Part shown: piece after piece, positions 8,012-16,305 of the stretch
Numbering within the stretch: position 1 is the stretch's first letter
Layout: every line of letters begins with the position of its first letter
NCBI GenBank assembly: GCA_020633335.1
Contig: JACKDU010000002.1
Location: 930,001 to 994,000 of the forward strand
DNA: 64,000 nucleotides
Direction: 5' to 3'
Source of the DNA: Myxococcales bacterium
Lineage (GTDB): Bacteria; Myxococcota_A; Polyangia; Nannocystales; Nannocystaceae
The notes under the pieces: model-generated
Told to the model about the DNA's origin: nothing
Database searches by the model: none
What the model saw: the letters and a program-made list of their open reading frames with translations, nothing else
Position numbers and translations under genes: made by a program

Positions 8012-9754
8012 ATGTCGCGCGCCCGCTGGCTCCCCGTCCTCGGCCTCCCCCTCGCCGCCGCGCTGGCCTGCGGGCCCGAGCCGACCGAGGGGAGCGCGAG
8101 CGAGGGAAGCGGCGGATCGAGCAGCGGCGACGCGACGAGCAGCGGCGGGGCCTCGACCGACGCCGGCACCGGCACCGGCACCGCCGGCGCGACGACGGGC
8201 GCGAGCGCGGACGCAACGACGAGCGCCACCTCGACCGGCCACGACACCTCGACCGGCGGCGACGCGACCACCACGAGCGGCGACGAGACCACCACCGGCG
8301 GCGCCGAGCTCGGCCCGCGCTACCACGAGGTCCGCCAGAAGTCGGCGCACAACGCCTTCCAGCGCGACGAGGCGCTCCTCGATCAGCTCGTCTACCACCG
8401 GATCCGCTCGCTCGAGCTCGACATCCACACCGACAAGAGCTTCGCCCCCAAGCTCCCCGGCGAGTGGTACGTCTACCACGTCGACATCCTCGACGACGCG
8501 AGCCACTGCCGCCTCCTCTCCCAATGCCTCGCGCAGATCGCCGCGCTCGCCGGGGCCTTCCCCGAGCACGAGGTCGTGACGATCTGGATCGATCTCAAGG
8601 ACGGCTTCGAGGACGGGCACGCGCCCGCGGACCTCGACGCGCGCCTCGGCGACGCGTTCGGCGATCGCCTCCTGCGACCGGCGGAGCTCCTCGCGGCCTG
8701 CCCGGCGGCGACCACCCTCCAGGAGGCGGTGACCCTCCCGGAGTGCGGGTGGCCGTCCCTCAGCGCGCTCCACGGCCGGGCGATCGCGGTCCTCACCGGC
8801 GGCGATCTCGACGACCCCAAGGGCGCGCTGGCGAGCTACGTCGGCGGCGATCCAGACGCCCGCGCGGCCTTCGTCGCCCCCGATCTCGCGGACGCCGCGG
8901 CGATCGGCGACCACCCCGAGGCGATCTTTCACAACCTCGAGGCCAGCGACGCCGACCTCGCCGCGGACGTGCGGGCCGCCGGCCTGGTCGGGCGGATCTG
9001 GGTGCTCGACGACGCCGACGCCTGGGCCGAGGCCGAGGCCGCCGGCGCCCACCACCTGGCGACCGACATGATCAACGCCGCCGAGGATCCCTGGGCGAGC
9101 AGCGCGGGCGCCGACGGCTGGCCCTTCACCTGCATCGACGCCTGTCCGGGGGCGACGAGCGCCGAGCCCGGTCCGGTCGCCGCCGCGCTGGTCGACTCCG
9201 ACGACCTCTGGGGGAGCAGCGACGACGCCCTCTTTGCGCACCTGTCCCCAGGGACAGACGCGATCACCCTCGAGGCCCTGATCGCGACCCCGAGCAGCAG
9301 CGCCGAGGAGTGGGCCAAGGCCTGCCTCGCAGCCCGCGCGGGCGTCGATCCGGCGGCGCCCTACCTCGCGGTCTGCCGGCCCGCCGACGATCAGCGCCTC
9401 CGGGTCCAGCTCCGGGCGGCCCAGGGCGAAGACAGCGACGCGATCGAGCAGGGTCCGCCGGCCGGCCTCGACGACGAGACGCCGGCCTTCGTCCGCCTCG
9501 AGCGCGACGCCGGGGGCCTCTGCGCCCGCGGCTGGGGCTCGGCCGACGGCGCCCAGTGGTCGCTGATCGCCGAGCACTGCTTCGACGCGCCGCTCACCCA
9601 CGTCGGCGTCGCCGCGTCGGGGCACGGCGGGCCGATCCGCCTCCTCTTCGTCGATCTCGAGGCGACGCCCGGCGGGCCGGTCCACGCCGATGATCTCGGC
9701 GTCGTCCTCCTCGGCGACGCCGCTGGCGAGGTGGTCGCGGGCCTCGGCGGCTGA
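8012..9754 (+). CDS. Lipoprotein with Ca2+-dependent PI-specific phospholipase C-like domain
   Basis: A 580-residue lipoprotein: the signal ends in ALAC (Cys20), followed by a Ser/Gly/Thr stalk to about residue 98, then a PI-PLC X-like TIM barrel. Visible landmarks are the first catalytic His in QKSAHNAF (His113), the metal-binding SLELDIH at 133-139, and WYVYHVD with a second His at 156. These match the bacterial calcium-dependent PI-PLC family (Pfam PI-PLC-C1). A C-terminal region from about residue 440 looks like a beta-rich appendage. Cleavage of phosphatidylinositol is the family expectation, but the natural target of an exported myxobacterial enzyme could be prey lipid or a GPI-like glycolipid. 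It carries an exact copy of the interspersed palindrome at 9242-9257, encoding LSPGT with rare codons CCA and ACA. Confidence 0.85.
   Translation: MSRARWLPVLGLPLAAALACGPEPTEGSASEGSGGSSSGDATSSGGASTDAGTGTGTAGATTGASADATTSATSTGHDTSTGGDATTTSGDETTTGGAELGPRYHEVRQKSAHNAFQRDEALLDQLVYHRIRSLELDIHTDKSFAPKLPGEWYVYHVDILDDASHCRLLSQCLAQIAALAGAFPEHEVVTIWIDLKDGFEDGHAPADLDARLGDAFGDRLLRPAELLAACPAATTLQEAVTLPECGWPSLSALHGRAIAVLTGGDLDDPKGALASYVGGDPDARAAFVAPDLADAAAIGDHPEAIFHNLEASDADLAADVRAAGLVGRIWVLDDADAWAEAEAAGAHHLATDMINAAEDPWASSAGADGWPFTCIDACPGATSAEPGPVAAALVDSDDLWGSSDDALFAHLSPGTDAITLEALIATPSSSAEEWAKACLAARAGVDPAAPYLAVCRPADDQRLRVQLRAAQGEDSDAIEQGPPAGLDDETPAFVRLERDAGGLCARGWGSADGAQWSLIAEHCFDAPLTHVGVAASGHGGPIRLLFVDLEATPGGPVHADDLGVVLLGDAAGEVVAGLGG
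9242..9257. repeat. Interspersed palindrome, copy A (exact TGTCC-N4-GGACA)
   Basis: CTGTCCCCAGGGACAG: seven-base arms CTGTCCC/GGGACAG around CA. The same 16-mer occurs at 19523-19538 inside etfB, in a different reading frame. Here it supplies rare codons CCA and ACA in the PI-PLC-like gene. Confidence 0.75.
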
Positions 9755-9775
9755 GCTGCGCGCGGGCGGACGAGC

Positions 9776-11140
9776 CTAGCCGCGGAAGCGCACGTGGAAG
9801 TGGTTTCGGTGCCCCTTCCAGTGGCGGATGATCCCGTGGGCGTGGCCCTTGCCGCGCGGGTACTGGAAGAGCTCGTCGAGCGTGTCCTGGCTGACCCCGC
9901 TCTTGCGCGCGTAGTCGTAGAGGATCTTCTGGACCCCGTAGTCGAGGAAGATCGCCCGGACCTCGCGGGTGTCGGTGAAGGCCTTGATCAGCGCCCAGGT
10001 GCGGGCGATGTCGAGGGTCTGGGGGTTGGCGTCGACGAACTTCTTCTCGCCGGCCAAGATCCCCTTGTGGACCAGGCCGATGTCGACGTCGACCCCGCGC
10101 TGGTGGGAGCGGTGCCCCTTGAGCGGCCCGCCGCCCTGGCGTGAGATGTCGCCGACGTGGACCTTGGGCCCCTTGGGCCGCCGCTGCTTGTAGCGCGAGA
10201 TCGCCGACTTGATCGCCCGGATCGTCTTGTCTGTCCCATAGGCCAGGTGCGGGCGCTTGACGTGGTAGTGGGCGCCGCCGGCGAGCTGGACGCTCGCCCG
10301 CAGCACGCCGCGCTCCTCGGCCGCCGGCGCGAGCTCGGGCTTGGCCTCGACCTCGACCATCACCGTCAGGTGATCGCCGATCCGAAGCGCCCGCGGGTTC
10401 GCCTTGAGGCGCTCGCCGAGCTTGCCCTTCTGGAGGGCGATGAGCTCGTTCGCGGTCATCCCGTAGCGCTCGGCGATCTTCGTCGGGTTCTCGCCCTTGG
10501 CGACGACGTGCTCGACCTCCTTGCGGGTGCGCGGGGCGATCTCCGGGCACACCTTGAGGCGCTGGCCCGGGCGGATCAGGTTGGGGTTCTTGATCTGGTT
10601 GAGGCGGATCAGGTCATCGCGGCGGACGCCGTAGCGGCCGGCGATCGCCCCGAGGTTCTCGCCCTTGGCGACCTCGTGCTCGTAGAGCGGGGTCCGGTAC
10701 TCGCACTCCTTGGCGCCCTTCGGCCGCTCGAGCGGCTTCTGCTTGCTCGGCTTCTTGGTCGCGCTCGCTTGCTTGCTCGACTTGCTCGACGTGCTCGACT
10801 TGCTGGCGCCGGACTTGCTCGTCCGGCTGGTCTTGCTGGGGCGGGGCGGGGGCGCCTCGTCGTCGGCCGCGCCCTCCTCGTCCTCGCTCTCCCCCTCCCC
10901 CTCGACCTCGCCGAAGGTGTCCTCCTCGCCCTCGCCGTCCTCGTCGGCGCCGGCCTCCTCCTGGCCGTCGACGACCGGCGCCTCCAGCTCGTCCGGCGGC
11001 TCGTCGGCGTCGTCGAGGACTCCGGGGAGGAGCACCTCGAGGGTCCGCTCGTGCACCTTCGTCGGCACCGCGGCGGTCGCCGGGAGGACGAAGGAGAGCG
11101 TCAGCAGGGCGCTGAGGAGGCTTGTGCGGGGCTTCTGCAT
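9776..11140 (-). CDS. mepA: LysM-tethered penicillin-insensitive murein endopeptidase (MepA family, M74)
   Basis: A periplasmic zinc endopeptidase that cleaves peptide cross-links in peptidoglycan. The signal peptide is MQKPRTSLL to about residue 24. A very acidic Glu/Asp segment (about 45-95) and a Ser/Lys/Thr linker (about 102-140) follow. Two LysM peptidoglycan-binding domains come next (about 153-198 and 209-263, each starting HEVAKGEN or HVVAKGEN). The C-terminal MepA domain has GHRSHQRGVDVD at 342-353, KGHAHG near 433 and NHFHVR at 446-451, the expected zinc ligands. The MepA domain normally stands alone, so the LysM pair probably anchors it to the wall. Convergent with the PI-PLC-like gene, 21 bases apart. 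It carries a near-copy of the interspersed palindrome at 10232-10245. Confidence 0.92.
   Translation of the reverse strand: MQKPRTSLLSALLTLSFVLPATAAVPTKVHERTLEVLLPGVLDDADEPPDELEAPVVDGQEEAGADEDGEGEEDTFGEVEGEGESEDEEGAADDEAPPPRPSKTSRTSKSGASKSSTSSKSSKQASATKKPSKQKPLERPKGAKECEYRTPLYEHEVAKGENLGAIAGRYGVRRDDLIRLNQIKNPNLIRPGQRLKVCPEIAPRTRKEVEHVVAKGENPTKIAERYGMTANELIALQKGKLGERLKANPRALRIGDHLTVMVEVEAKPELAPAAEERGVLRASVQLAGGAHYHVKRPHLAYGTDKTIRAIKSAISRYKQRRPKGPKVHVGDISRQGGGPLKGHRSHQRGVDVDIGLVHKGILAGEKKFVDANPQTLDIARTWALIKAFTDTREVRAIFLDYGVQKILYDYARKSGVSQDTLDELFQYPRGKGHAHGIIRHWKGHRNHFHVRFRG
10231..10246. repeat. Interspersed palindrome, near-copy in mepA (TGTCC-N4-GGCCA)
   Basis: CTGTCCCATAGGCCAG; one mismatch to TGTCC-N4-GGACA. 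On the coding strand it produces codons TAT and ACA (Tyr, Thr), which are rare in this gene. Confidence 0.5.
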
Positions 11141-11279
11141 GCGGGGATCGGATCGGCGCTCGCCGAGGCGGCTCGATCGACGCGCCGCTCTGGGCCGGGG
11201 GCCACCATACACAGCCGGGGGCCCCGGGCAACTTTCCGGGATTTTTCACCGGCGCGCGCTCGCTGCTATACCGCGGTCG

Positions 11280-12149
11280 ATGGAGAGCGTGGTGATCCAG
11301 GGTGTCGAGCTCCACCTGAGCCCGGCCGATGTCCTCGAGTGGGAGTGGGTCGGCCGCCCCGAGCTCCTGCGCCAGCTCCTCGCGGCCTGGATGATCCTCG
11401 GCGAGGGCGACTACCCGCTCTCGCCGCGCCTCGTCGGCAAGCCCGGGGTCGGCAAGACCACCCTCGCGGCCGCGGCCGCGCGCGCGCTCGGGCGGCCGAT
11501 CTACGTCCTCCAGGCGACGATGGACACCCGCCCCGAGGATCTCCTGGTGACCCCGGTGATCGCCGACGGCCAGCGCCTGCGCTACGTCGCCTCGCCGCTG
11601 GTCTCGGCGATGATCCGCGGCGGCGTGTGCATCCTCGACGAGGGCAACCGGATGAGCGAGAAGAGCTGGGCCTCGCTCGCGCCCCTCCTCGATCGCCGCC
11701 GCTACGTCGAGTCGGTGGTCGCCGGGGTCAAGATCCAGGCCCACCCCGAGTTTCGGATCTGCGCGACGATGAACGAGGACGCGTCGACCTTCGACCTCCC
11801 CGAGTACATCCACAGCCGCCTCCAGCCCCAGCTCCTCATCGACTTCCCCGAGCAGGACGAGGAGCTGGCGATCCTCCGGCAAAACCTCCCCTTCGCCCGC
11901 GGGCCCGTCCTTCAGTACCTCGCCGCCTTCCTCCAGCGGGCCCACGCCGAGGACGAGCCCTACACCGTCCGCGACGGGATCAACATCGCCCGCTACGCGC
12001 TCAAGCTGGCGGCGAGCGCCGGCGAGGCGATCGAGGGCGAGGCGATCCACCCCCACCTCCGGCGGGCGACCCTCCAGGTCCTCGGCGACGAGGCGCTCCC
12101 CTACCTCCCCGGCGAGGCCGCGATCAACCACTTCGACCTCGACGAATGA
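11280..12149 (+). CDS. MoxR-family AAA+ ATPase
   Basis: A 289-residue cytoplasmic AAA+ ATPase of the MoxR type. MoxR proteins act as chaperone-like remodelers, often for metal-centre insertion or complex assembly together with VWA proteins. Walker A is GKPGVGKT at 53-60, Walker B ILDEGN at 118-123, and the sensor-1 region ICATMNED follows. Length is typical. The stop codon is 4 bases before the start of the next gene, so the two are almost certainly translated from one transcript. No VWA gene lies beside it, unlike most MoxR operons, and the partner is instead the TraB-like protein. No convincing Shine-Dalgarno precedes the ATG. Confidence 0.92.
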   Translation: MESVVIQGVELHLSPADVLEWEWVGRPELLRQLLAAWMILGEGDYPLSPRLVGKPGVGKTTLAAAAARALGRPIYVLQATMDTRPEDLLVTPVIADGQRLRYVASPLVSAMIRGGVCILDEGNRMSEKSWASLAPLLDRRRYVESVVAGVKIQAHPEFRICATMNEDASTFDLPEYIHSRLQPQLLIDFPEQDEELAILRQNLPFARGPVLQYLAAFLQRAHAEDEPYTVRDGINIARYALKLAASAGEAIEGEAIHPHLRRATLQVLGDEALPYLPGEAAINHFDLDE

Positions 12150-12153
12150 TCGG

Positions 12154-14259
12154 ATGATCGACGTCCCGGCCTACCGACCGGCGCTGGGCGCCGATCCCCT
12201 CGCGCTCGCGGCCGACGACCTGCGGGCGCTCGGCCTCGACTTCGACGGCGGCTTCGTCCTGCCGATCGCCCACGGCCACCTCGAGCTCGCGTGGATCGTC
12301 CGCCAGGCGATCGCCGCCCTCCGGCCGACGGCGATCGCGGTCGAGCTCCCGCGGAGCCTGATGGCGACCGTCGACGCCGCGCTCGACCGCCTCCCCCTCC
12401 TCAGCGTGATCACCTACGCGCTCGATCCGGGCGACGATCGCGGCCCGGGGCGGCCGCGCTACTTGGTGGTCGAGCCCGCCGATCCGCTCGTCGAGGCGGT
12501 CCGCCGCGGGCGCGAGCTCGGCCTGCCGATCTGGTGGATCGACCGCGACGTCGCCGCCTACCCGGCCCACCGCGATCGGATCCCGGACCCGGTCGCCGCC
12601 GAGGCGGTCGGCGCCCGCGCCTACCTGGGGCACGCGCTCGCGGCCGCCGACGCGCTCGCGCCGGCCGCCGAGGATCACCTCCGCGAGGCGACGATGGCCC
12701 AGCACGTCGCCGTCGGGATCGCCCGCGCCCGCGCCGAGGGCGGCGCGCCGCGGGTCCTGGTGATCGCCGGCCTCGCCCACGCCCGCCGCCTCGTCCGGGC
12801 GATCGACGAGGCCGCCGCCGCCGGCGAGGGGCTCGGCGACGCGCTCCTCCTCGGCGCCCGCGGCCGCCCCGAGACCGCGCTCCACCACCTCTCGGAGGAG
12901 TCGTCGCGCGAGGTCCTCGGCGAGATGCCCTTCATCAACGCGGCCTTCGAGCTCGCGCGCCGCGGCGACGGCTCCGGAGAGGGCGAAGGCGCGGAGCGGG
13001 GCGCCGCCCCGCCCGAGCCCGGACTCGCCGAGGTCGTCGATCTCTTCCGCCGACGCCCGCCCGCGAGCGCCCCGCCCTTGGTTCAGGTCCCTCCGGACAG
13101 GTCGCAGGACACGCCCGCGACGCCCCGCCTCGCCGGCCGCCTCGCCCTCTTCTACGCGATCTGCCGCGAGGCCCGCGGCCGCTACGAGCGGGCCCACGGC
13201 GGCGTCCTCCGGCCCGGGGCGATCGCCGCGCTCCTCGGCTACGCCTGCCGCTACGCCCGGGTCGAGGGCGATCTCGCGCCGGACCTCTACCAGCTCGTGA
13301 TCGCCGGCCGCGGCTTCGCCGACGACAACTACGCCCAGGAGCTCTGGGAGGTCGCCACCACCTACCCCTGGCAGGCGGAGGCCCCGGAGATCCCGGCGCT
13401 CGACCTCTCGCTCCGCGACCTCACCGCCCGCACCCGCAACATCCACCTCCGCCCGCGCCTCCTCCGTCGGCGTCGGCGGCTGATGCAGGTCGTCCAGCCG
13501 CGCCCCCGCGAGCGCCGACCCGGCGAGTGGGCCGAGCGCTTCAGCGACGGGATCTGCTCCTACCCGCCGGAGGACCTGGCGATCGAGGGCTTCGGCGACC
13601 AGCTCCGCCGCCGCTCCGCCAGCCTGATCGCCGCCGGCCAGACCTCGACGCTCCGCTTCACCTCGAGCCTCGCCGACGGGATCGACGTCCGCGAGACGAT
13701 CCGCCGCTGGCACGAGCGGACGATCTACGTCCGCCTCGATCGGGCGACGCGGGCGAAGGCGGGCTCGGTCGTCGTGATCTTCGACGACGAGCCGCTCGCC
13801 CTCGCCGACCTCGATGACGACGCCGAGCCCCGCTTCCCCTGGCAGATGACCTGGCAGGGCGAGGGCGACGACGAGGGGGACATGGCCCTCTACGCGACCG
13901 ACCCCTTCGCGCGGATCGTCGGCCCCGGGATCGGCCGCGCCCACTACGGCGGCTTCCTCCTCAGCCGCCCGGCGGGCGCGATGTTCGGGGTCTGGCAGGA
14001 TCCCTACTTCACCGACGCCCGGACCAAGGCCGAGGTGCTCCTCCTCGCCGCCCTCGATCACGCGCGCGAGCGGATCGTCGTCTACGTCGCCGCGAGGCCC
14101 CCGCGCCGCCAGCTCCGGCAGATCGCCGCGCGGATGGACCGCAAGATCCTCCACGTGCCGATCGGCCAGCTCGCGCCGGCGACGATCGATCGCCTCCGGG
14201 TCTTCCACGTCCTCTCGGGCCCGGAGGTCCGCGACGAGGCGCCGCGCTACCTCCGCTGA
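12154..14259 (+). CDS. TraB/PrgY-like domain protein with long uncharacterised C-terminus
   Basis: A 701-residue protein without signal peptide or clear membrane helices. The first 250 residues resemble the TraB/PrgY/GumN fold: AHGHLE at 39-44 corresponds to the GxxHxE-type motif, ALRPTAIAVELP at 55-66 to the kPDxVaVEL motif, and VLVIAGLAHARRL near 203 to the late conserved G..H segment. TraB-like proteins are suspected metal-dependent hydrolases. The remaining 450 residues, including an Arg-rich stretch near 434 (RPRLLRRRRRLM), match nothing I recognise. Tight coupling to the MoxR ATPase suggests that the ATPase acts on this protein or on a shared target. The run at 13081-13113 has rare codons GTT, CCT and AGG around a near-copy of the interspersed palindrome. 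Confidence 0.75.
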   Translation: MIDVPAYRPALGADPLALAADDLRALGLDFDGGFVLPIAHGHLELAWIVRQAIAALRPTAIAVELPRSLMATVDAALDRLPLLSVITYALDPGDDRGPGRPRYLVVEPADPLVEAVRRGRELGLPIWWIDRDVAAYPAHRDRIPDPVAAEAVGARAYLGHALAAADALAPAAEDHLREATMAQHVAVGIARARAEGGAPRVLVIAGLAHARRLVRAIDEAAAAGEGLGDALLLGARGRPETALHHLSEESSREVLGEMPFINAAFELARRGDGSGEGEGAERGAAPPEPGLAEVVDLFRRRPPASAPPLVQVPPDRSQDTPATPRLAGRLALFYAICREARGRYERAHGGVLRPGAIAALLGYACRYARVEGDLAPDLYQLVIAGRGFADDNYAQELWEVATTYPWQAEAPEIPALDLSLRDLTARTRNIHLRPRLLRRRRRLMQVVQPRPRERRPGEWAERFSDGICSYPPEDLAIEGFGDQLRRRSASLIAAGQTSTLRFTSSLADGIDVRETIRRWHERTIYVRLDRATRAKAGSVVVIFDDEPLALADLDDDAEPRFPWQMTWQGEGDDEGDMALYATDPFARIVGPGIGRAHYGGFLLSRPAGAMFGVWQDPYFTDARTKAEVLLLAALDHARERIVVYVAARPPRRQLRQIAARMDRKILHVPIGQLAPATIDRLRVFHVLSGPEVRDEAPRYLR
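13086..13099. repeat. Interspersed palindrome, near-copy in the TraB-like gene
   Basis: GGTCCCTCCGGACA, one mismatch to TGTCC-N4-GGACA. It lies in a poorly conserved-looking linker (VQVPPDRSQ) that uses rare codons. Confidence 0.45.
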
Positions 14260-14414
14260 GCGCTGGCGACCGACATGTCGCAAAGGCCAGGATAGGGAGC
14301 GAGGCGCGGCGCGGCGCGGCGCGGCGTCGCGCGGCCGCCGACCGCGCGAGGCCGGCGACAAAAAAAATTTGAGGGGTCGCGTTGGTTTGCCGACGCCGCC
14401 GCATACGGGGAGGC

Positions 14415-15341
14415 ATGACCCGCAGCACCCCCCGCAAGCACCTCCTCCACGTCCTCGCCCCCGCGGCGACCGCCGCCGCCCTGACCCTCGGCGCCGCCGC
14501 CCCGGCCTCGGCAGCGAACCCCTGCACCTCGGAGTGGATCAAGTTCAAGAGCTTCTTCGACGCGAACGGCCCCAAGATCGCCAAGGGGATCTGTCAGATC
14601 TTCAACAAGGACGACGCCGCCGCCGCCCAGAAGTGCGTCGACGACTACGAGCGCGCCAAGGCCCAGGTCGACGCGACGATCGTCAAGTACAACGGCATGG
14701 CCGGCGACTCGCAGTGGAAGGTCGGCCCCCGCGGCCTCGGCGAGGGGACCTGGGCGACCGGCACCCTCCTCGCGCAGCGCACCTTCGCCGGCCCGGCGGT
14801 GATGTCCGACACCTACCGCCTCGAGCTCGAGCGCACCGGCGGCAAGGCGAAGAAGGCGATGACCGGGACGGTCTGCTTCCTCGACGAGCGCGGCGAGGTC
14901 GCCCAGGCGCCGGCGACCTTCACGATCGATCGCGGCGCGCCCCGCTTCGAGCGCACCTTCCAGGGCGTCGCCGGCCTCACCCCGGTGATCCTCCTCTCCA
15001 AGCCCTTCGGCACCGACGGCCACCAGTACCGGATCAAGGGCCAGTCGGGCGCCGAGCCGCAGATCGTCAAGAGCGCGCGCGAGGCCAAGGGCGGCTGCGC
15101 GAACCCGTGCCCGAAGGGCGGGAGCTTCGACGGCGCCAACTGCTACCTCGGCTCGCCGCCCGCCGGGACCAAGGCGTTCCTCTACGCCGGCAACTTCTAC
15201 TACACGCCGGCCGCGGGGAAGACCTGCCCGAAGCCGGGGAGCCGCTACGACGGCGCCAACTGCTTCGTCCAGCAGGCGCCGGCGGGGACCGAGCCCTTCG
15301 TCTACGCCAACAACTGGTACTACAAGAACGTCTGCGGCTAG
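14415..15341 (+). CDS. Secreted protein with two C-terminal Cys/aromatic repeats, unknown function
   Basis: A 308-residue exported protein with a signal peptide to about residue 34 (APASAAN cleavage region). The N-terminal 190 residues form an unrecognised domain. The C-terminus carries two tandem units of about 38 residues: CPKGGSFDGANCYLG at 232-246 and CPKPGSRYDGANCFVQ at 271-286. Each continues with PPAGTKAF or APAGTEPF and ends in an NxxYY motif, so the pattern is CPxxGxxYDGANC-x6-AGTxxFxYxxNxYY. GGGGAGG lies almost against the ATG. An A-run followed by TTT at 14360-14371 stands out from the GC-rich surroundings and may belong to its promoter. I do not recognise a function. Confidence 0.85.
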   Translation: MTRSTPRKHLLHVLAPAATAAALTLGAAAPASAANPCTSEWIKFKSFFDANGPKIAKGICQIFNKDDAAAAQKCVDDYERAKAQVDATIVKYNGMAGDSQWKVGPRGLGEGTWATGTLLAQRTFAGPAVMSDTYRLELERTGGKAKKAMTGTVCFLDERGEVAQAPATFTIDRGAPRFERTFQGVAGLTPVILLSKPFGTDGHQYRIKGQSGAEPQIVKSAREAKGGCANPCPKGGSFDGANCYLGSPPAGTKAFLYAGNFYYTPAAGKTCPKPGSRYDGANCFVQQAPAGTEPFVYANNWYYKNVCG

Positions 15342-15362
15342 CGAGGGCCGAGCGCAGCGTTC

Positions 15363-15411
15363 GAGCGCGGCGGCGCGGGAGGGGACGCATCCCCTCCCCT
15401 CCGCCGCGCTC
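15363..15411. terminator. Hairpin between convergent genes
   Basis: Outer arms GAGCGCGGCGG (15363-15373) and CCGCCGCGCTC (15401-15411) enclose inner arms GGAGGGGA and TCCCCTCC with loop CGCA. It lies between the convergent secreted-repeat and YbaY-like genes and touches the stop codon of the latter. There is no T-tract. Confidence 0.6.
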
Positions 15412-15929
15412 TACTTGCCGGTCGCGCGGGCGTCCATCGGATCGAAGACCAGCTCGATCGCCCCCTGCGGGACGCCGATCTGGAAGACCAGGACCGGCCG
15501 GGTCAGGAACCAGATGTCGCCGCCGGGATCGGTGAGGGTCGCCGAGATCCCGTAGGTGCTGTGCGGATCGTACGCGCTCTCCTCGAGGACCATTTCGAAG
15601 GCCCAGGGCGCGGGCCCGGTGACCTCGATCTCGCGCTCGAGGACGATCTTGGACTCCCCCTGGCCAGCCCAGAGCCCGACCTTGATCTTCGAGCCGACCG
15701 GCGGATCGACGGTCCCCTCGGCGCGGGTGAGCAGGCCCTTGAGCACGCCGCCGGCGCTGTACTCCGAGAAAACGAGCGGGCCGCTGTCCTGCGGCGTCGA
15801 GCTCAGCTCGGTCGGCCCGTCTTCGGGGGCGACGGTCGCGGGCTCCGCCTTGCCGCCGCAGGCGGCGGTGGTGATCGATGCGGCGAGCGCCGCGAGGGCG
15901 AGGGGGCGGACGGGGGCGCGGAGGATCAT
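15411..15929 (-). CDS. YbaY-like lipoprotein
   Basis: A 172-residue lipoprotein with a signal ending TAAC (Cys24). From about residue 55 it fits the YbaY/YscW-type beta-sandwich: a G.V...L...EGTVDPPVGSKIKVGLW start, a central PWAFEMVLEESAYDPHSTY resembling the P..F.L.YD...I....Y block, and ISATLTDPGGDIWFLT near the end. Members of this family act at the outer membrane; the YscW group assists secretin assembly, while most others are uncharacterised. The similarity is seen by eye and is moderate. No secretion genes are adjacent. Confidence 0.75.
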   Translation of the reverse strand: MILRAPVRPLALAALAASITTAACGGKAEPATVAPEDGPTELSSTPQDSGPLVFSEYSAGGVLKGLLTRAEGTVDPPVGSKIKVGLWAGQGESKIVLEREIEVTGPAPWAFEMVLEESAYDPHSTYGISATLTDPGGDIWFLTRPVLVFQIGVPQGAIELVFDPMDARATGK

Positions 15930-16305
15930 GGCGTCGACCGGTGTGCCGGGCCGATCATGTCGCGGTCAAGCGCCGACGAGCGCTGATGTGCGCCCGCTCG
16001 CGCCCCAGCGCGCGCCGCCGCGCGCCGCCGCGGCGATGGGCGCGGGCGCCCCATGACCGGCCACACGCGGCCGCGACCGGGGGCGACCGCTGGGGGATAG
16101 ACTCCGCAGATGGAGAACTCCGTCCGAGAGTCGACCAAGAGCGCCAGTTCCTCGACGGGATGGGCGCGGCGGCCCCCCGAGAGCCTGACCTCAAGGTCAG
16201 CTCGGGCGAGCCCGCGGGCTCTACCTCGGCGACATCGATCCCGCCGCTCCCCGGGTCTTCCTCAGCCCTTGGGGACTCTTCCGGGGCCCTGCTAGTCTCC
16301 CGCCC
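15930..16305. other. 376-base gap without a convincing gene
   Basis: Upstream region shared by the divergent YbaY-like and thrB genes. A short frame at 16110-16295 has poor codon use and is not called. The only structure seen is the palindrome at 16185-16200. Confidence 0.6.
16185..16200. promoter_or_regulatory. Operator-like palindrome upstream of thrB
   Basis: CTGACCTCAAGGTCAG: six-base arms CTGACC/GGTCAG around TCAA, about 105 bases before the thrB start. It has the same 5-4-5 architecture as the interspersed TGTCC-N4-GGACA element with T/A exchanged. It could be a repressor site. Confidence 0.4.

Noticed and set aside
14292..14330. GCGCG-type short tandem run before the secreted repeat protein
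   Set aside because: Simple low-complexity GC sequence, common in this DNA, with no further structure.
16110..16295. Short frame upstream of thrB
   Set aside because: 61 codons rich in Ser, Arg and Pro with unusual codon use and no ribosome-binding site.
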